From the NCBI RefSeq assembly GCF_001742225.1, contig NZ_CP017075.1, positions 2,852,001 through 2,916,000 on the forward strand: a DNA stretch of 64,000 nt. The letters run 5' to 3'. Below are positions 61,948 to 64,000 of the stretch, piece by piece (the first letter of the stretch is position 1; each line of letters begins with the position of its first letter). The position numbers were made by a program, and so were the translations under genes. Source of the stretch: Novosphingobium resinovorum. GTDB lineage: Bacteria > Pseudomonadota > Alphaproteobacteria > Sphingomonadales > Sphingomonadaceae. A model generated the notes under the pieces. The model saw only the letters and a list, made by a program, of their open reading frames with translations. It did no database searches and was not told where the DNA came from.

Positions 61948-62574
61948 ATGCGAAAGAAAGTTGAGTGGGCGAGCGCGATTGCGCTGGCCGCGACGGTTCT
62001 CACCGCTCTTCTAGGCGCCACGGGCTCGGGCGCCGCCGCATCGGATTTCATTCCGACGCTGGTAGAAACGAAGCCCGCCCCGCAGTTCGTTTCCGAACCG
62101 GTCGTGCAGGCGCTTCCCGCCGCCGAGACCGAGACCGAGGAAGCAGACGCCCCCGATGCGGATTCCCTTCAGGAACTGGTGTCTCAGCAGGAGACGCCGG
62201 ATGACATGTCGCGCGACATGCGCTGCCTGGCCGGCGCGATCTACTTCGAAGCACGCGGTGAATCGCTGGAAGGCCAGCTCGCCGTTGGCCGTGTGATCGT
62301 CAACCGCACCAAGTCGGGCCGCTTCCCGACGAGCTATTGCGGCGTGGTCTACCAGCCCTCGCAGTTCTCGTTCATTCGCGGCCGCTCGATGCCTGCCGTG
62401 CGCGAGAATTCGCCCAGCTGGCAGGAAGCCGTCGCGATCGCCCAGATCGCCGAGGACGGCGCCTGGAAGAGCAAGGCCAAGGGTGCGCTGTTCTTCCACG
62501 CCAAGCGCGTGTCGCCGCGCTGGAGCAAGCTGACGAAGCTGGCTCAGGTGGATAACCACATCTTCTATCGCTGA
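61948..62574 (+). CDS. Cell wall hydrolase (SleB-like, Hydrolase_2 domain)
   Basis: A 208-residue exported protein. A signal-anchor (WASAIALAATVLTALLGATG) precedes an acidic linker (AAETETEEADAPDADSLQEL) and the Hydrolase_2 domain (about 85-208). That domain shows CLAGAIYFEARGESLEGQLA with the catalytic glutamate, VGRVIVNRTKSGRFPTSYCG, VVYQPSQFSFIRG and ALFFHAKRVSPRW. It is related to the spore-cortex enzyme SleB, used by non-sporing bacteria for peptidoglycan turnover. The start is ATG 61948 with no strong Shine-Dalgarno. Convergent with xthA across a repeat-bearing gap. Confidence 0.9.
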   Translation: MRKKVEWASAIALAATVLTALLGATGSGAAASDFIPTLVETKPAPQFVSEPVVQALPAAETETEEADAPDADSLQELVSQQETPDDMSRDMRCLAGAIYFEARGESLEGQLAVGRVIVNRTKSGRFPTSYCGVVYQPSQFSFIRGRSMPAVRENSPSWQEAVAIAQIAEDGAWKSKAKGALFFHAKRVSPRWSKLTKLAQVDNHIFYR

Positions 62575-62629
62575 TCGCTGACCCTCCCTGTTCCGTAGGA
62601 ATGGGGAGGTGGCAGCCCGCAGGGCTGAC

Positions 62630-62647
62630 GGAGGGGTTTTCCCCTCC
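62630..62647. repeat. Short hairpin GGAGGGG-TTTT-CCCCTCC
   Basis: A perfect 7-bp stem in the convergent gap between the cell wall hydrolase and xthA genes. It is part of a longer palindrome-rich block (about 62580-62705) of a different composition from the other repeat families here. Confidence 0.6.
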
Positions 62648-62671
62648 ACCACCGACTTCGTCGGCGGTCCC

Positions 62672-62705
62672 CCTCCCCATCACTTCGCGACGGGGAGGAT
62701 TTTTT
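62672..62705 (+). terminator. Intrinsic terminator after the cell wall hydrolase gene
   Basis: CCTCCCC and GGGGAGG pair around 13 bases and are followed by ATTTTTT on the plus strand. Confidence 0.7.
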
Positions 62706-62708
62706 GTT

Positions 62709-63485
62709 TCAGGCGGCCTTCAGTTCGACCCACACAGGCGCATGGTCGCTGGCCTTTTCCCGCCCGCGATGAACCTTGTCGACACCGCACGCCGCCAGCC
62801 GGTCCGCCAGTTCGGGCGAGAGCAGCGAGTGGTCGATGCGGAAGCCGTGGTCGCGTTGCCAGGCGCCTGCCTGATAGTCCCAGTAGGTCCACACGCCGCC
62901 GCGCGGGTTGTGCGTGGCGAGCGCGTCGGTCCAGCCGTCTCCGAGGAGGCGGAAGTAGGCGTCCCGCGATTCCGGCTGCATCAGCGCGTCGGAGGCCATT
63001 GCAGAGGACGTCCAGACGTCGCGGTCGGTCGGGATGACGTTGTAGTCGCCGGTGATGATGGCCGGCACTTCCTCGGCCTTGATCACGTCCATGCGGCGGC
63101 GCAGGCGTTCCATCCAGCGCAGCTTGTAGTCGAACTTGGGGCCGGGCAGCGGATTGCCGTTGGGCAGGTAGATGCACACGACCCGCACGCCGAAGACCTG
63201 CGCTTCGAGATAGCGCGAATGTTCGTCCTCGGGCTCGCCATCGAGGCCGCGCTGGACTTCGACGGGCATTTCCCCGTCGGCGAGGATGGCGACGCCGTTG
63301 AAGCCCTTCTGGCCGTGCCAGATGCCCTTGTAGCCCAGCTTTTCGAACTCGGCGATCGGGAAGCCTTCGTCCTGCGTCTTGATCTCCTGCAGGCAGGCGA
63401 CGGCGGGACGGGTTTCCTCGAGCCATTCGAGCAGACGGGGCAGGCGTGCCTTGACGCCGTTGATGTTGAAGGTGGAGATCCTCAT
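62709..63485 (-). CDS. xthA: Exodeoxyribonuclease III
   Basis: A 258-residue AP endonuclease/3'-5' exonuclease for base-excision repair. It begins MRISTFNINGVKARLPRLLE (Asn metal ligand) and has CLQEIKTQDEGFP with the catalytic glutamate. ITGDYNVIPTDRDVW carries the D-x-N pair, RIDHSLLSPELADR the late Asp-His region, and EKASDHAPVWVELKA ends with the catalytic histidine. Length is normal. Its ATG overlaps the erpA stop by 4 bp (ATGA), so the repair enzyme is translationally coupled to an Fe-S insertion protein gene. Confidence 0.97.
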   Translation of the reverse strand: MRISTFNINGVKARLPRLLEWLEETRPAVACLQEIKTQDEGFPIAEFEKLGYKGIWHGQKGFNGVAILADGEMPVEVQRGLDGEPEDEHSRYLEAQVFGVRVVCIYLPNGNPLPGPKFDYKLRWMERLRRRMDVIKAEEVPAIITGDYNVIPTDRDVWTSSAMASDALMQPESRDAYFRLLGDGWTDALATHNPRGGVWTYWDYQAGAWQRDHGFRIDHSLLSPELADRLAACGVDKVHRGREKASDHAPVWVELKAA

Positions 63486-63814
63486 ACCGAGAAGCTGGAC
63501 CCGCAGCCGCAGCCTGCGGCGGCATTCGGGTTTTCCACCCGGAACGCCGCGCCGCCCAGCGACTCCACGAAATCGACGACGCAGCCCTGGACGAGGTCGA
63601 GGCTGACCGAGTCGACGAGGAGCTTCACCCCGTCGGTCTCGGCCACGCTGTCGTCCGCGTCGGGGGCGTCGGCGAGGCCGAACTTGTACTGGAAGCCCGA
63701 GCAGCCCCCGCCTTCGACGGCAAGCCGCAGGATTGCGGGCTTGCCCTGCTTGCTCGCGATCGCGGCGACGCGCGCGGCGGCCGAGGGGCTGAGAGTCACG
63801 GTCTGCTGTTCCAT
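63482..63814 (-). CDS. erpA: Iron-sulfur cluster insertion protein ErpA
   Basis: A 110-residue A-type carrier delivering Fe-S clusters to apo-enzymes. The three ligand cysteines are in GGGCSGFQYKFG and the C-terminal GCGCGSSFSV. VTLSPSAAARVAAIASKQG is the usual N-terminus. ATG 63814 was chosen; the frame extends upstream to 63898, but that stretch is only read-through of the palindromic repeat (its residues include LSLSKGHPELVEG, the known translation of that repeat). It is first in the erpA-xthA unit. Compare the A-type carrier at the left end of the window. Confidence 0.94.
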   Translation of the reverse strand: MEQQTVTLSPSAAARVAAIASKQGKPAILRLAVEGGGCSGFQYKFGLADAPDADDSVAETDGVKLLVDSVSLDLVQGCVVDFVESLGGAAFRVENPNAAAGCGCGSSFSV

Positions 63815-63837
63815 GCGTCCGATGTAGGCGCGGCCTG

Positions 63838-63935
63838 ACCCTTCGACAAGCTCGGGGTGACCCTTCGACAGGCTCAGGGTGAGCGGACGTGGTGCCACAC
63901 CTTCAACTCCGCTCAGGTTGAGCCTGTCGAAGCCC
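63838..63935. repeat. CTTCGACAAGCTCAG family, tandem-plus-inverted (copy 3)
   Basis: Two same-direction units (63838-63859 and 63861-63887) face one inverted unit (63908-63935) between the last gene and erpA. The block ends 1 bp before the stop of the next gene. Confidence 0.8.
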
Positions 63936-64000
63936 TTACGCCGTCTGGATGTAATCCCGCATCGCGGCAGCCTCGTTCTCGATCTTGTCGATCCGGTATT
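63936..64000 (-). CDS. 3' end of an unidentified gene (truncated by the window)
   Basis: An open minus-strand frame enters from the right edge and stops with TAA at 63936-63938. Only the last 20 residues are seen: YRIDKIENEAAAMRDYIQTA, a charged helix. This is too short to identify. It lies upstream of erpA on the same strand. Confidence 0.45.
   Translation of the reverse strand, partial: YRIDKIENEAAAMRDYIQTA

Overview
The window is about 66% GC and reads as a chromosome segment of an alphaproteobacterium of the order Sphingomonadales, most like Novosphingobium or Sphingobium. This rests on gene content: a SciP (DUF1153) cell-cycle regulator, DUF6489, DUF1491 and DUF3035 proteins, a SleB-type cell wall hydrolase, a large carboxypeptidase-repeat TonB receptor, and the order hemE / origin / ppsR-maf-aroE-coaE-dnaQ. 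The taxon is inferred; no 16S gene is present. I see no insertion sequence, prophage, CRISPR array or rRNA operon.

Layout. 0-4 kb: end of an A-type Fe-S carrier gene, a degenerate serine-hydrolase lipoprotein, mnmA and sciP. 4.4-10.9 kb: an RND efflux pair (adaptor and an unusually long permease), a DUF445 protein and a GNAT acetyltransferase. 10.9-20 kb: a TonB_C-like secreted protein, etfBA, sucC, a CysQ-type phosphatase, a secreted HEXXH/TPR protein, an OmpA-like lipoprotein and a CorC-type protein. 20-28.4 kb: a minus-strand housekeeping block (gpmA, purE, purK, folA, ribF, ileS, lspA, DUF3035 lipoprotein). 28.5 kb: tRNA-Thr(GGT). 28.7-32.7 kb: a TonB receptor/beta-propeller phytase operon behind a four-repeat Pho-box-like array. 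32.8-43.9 kb: lytic transglycosylase, galU, murA, a padR-DUF1700-GIN cassette with twin operators, threonylcarbamoyl-AMP synthase, a DUF815 ATPase, a PQQ-type sugar dehydrogenase and free-Met-sulfoxide reductase.

43.9-62.6 kb is the replication-origin domain. The minus-strand run mnmE-mnmG-rsmG-parA-parB carries most of a set of seven parS-like palindromes spread from 39.0 to 57.2 kb. Further right are rho, hemJ and hemE on the minus strand. Then comes a 346-bp gap with an AT-rich tract, three DnaA-box-like sequences and seven GANTC sites, followed by plus-strand ppsR-maf-aroE-coaE-dnaQ-hpf-ptsN. Genes on both sides point mostly away from this gap, as expected for bidirectional replication, and the arrangement matches the Caulobacter origin (hemE/Cori). 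The gap is therefore called as oriC.

Intergenic regions hold at least five families of palindromic repeats, often beginning within a few bases of a stop codon, plus many intrinsic terminators. The most interesting items are the oriC/parS region, the Pho-box phytase-uptake operon, two proteins that keep an enzyme fold but lack catalytic residues, and the RND permease with an inserted membrane segment.
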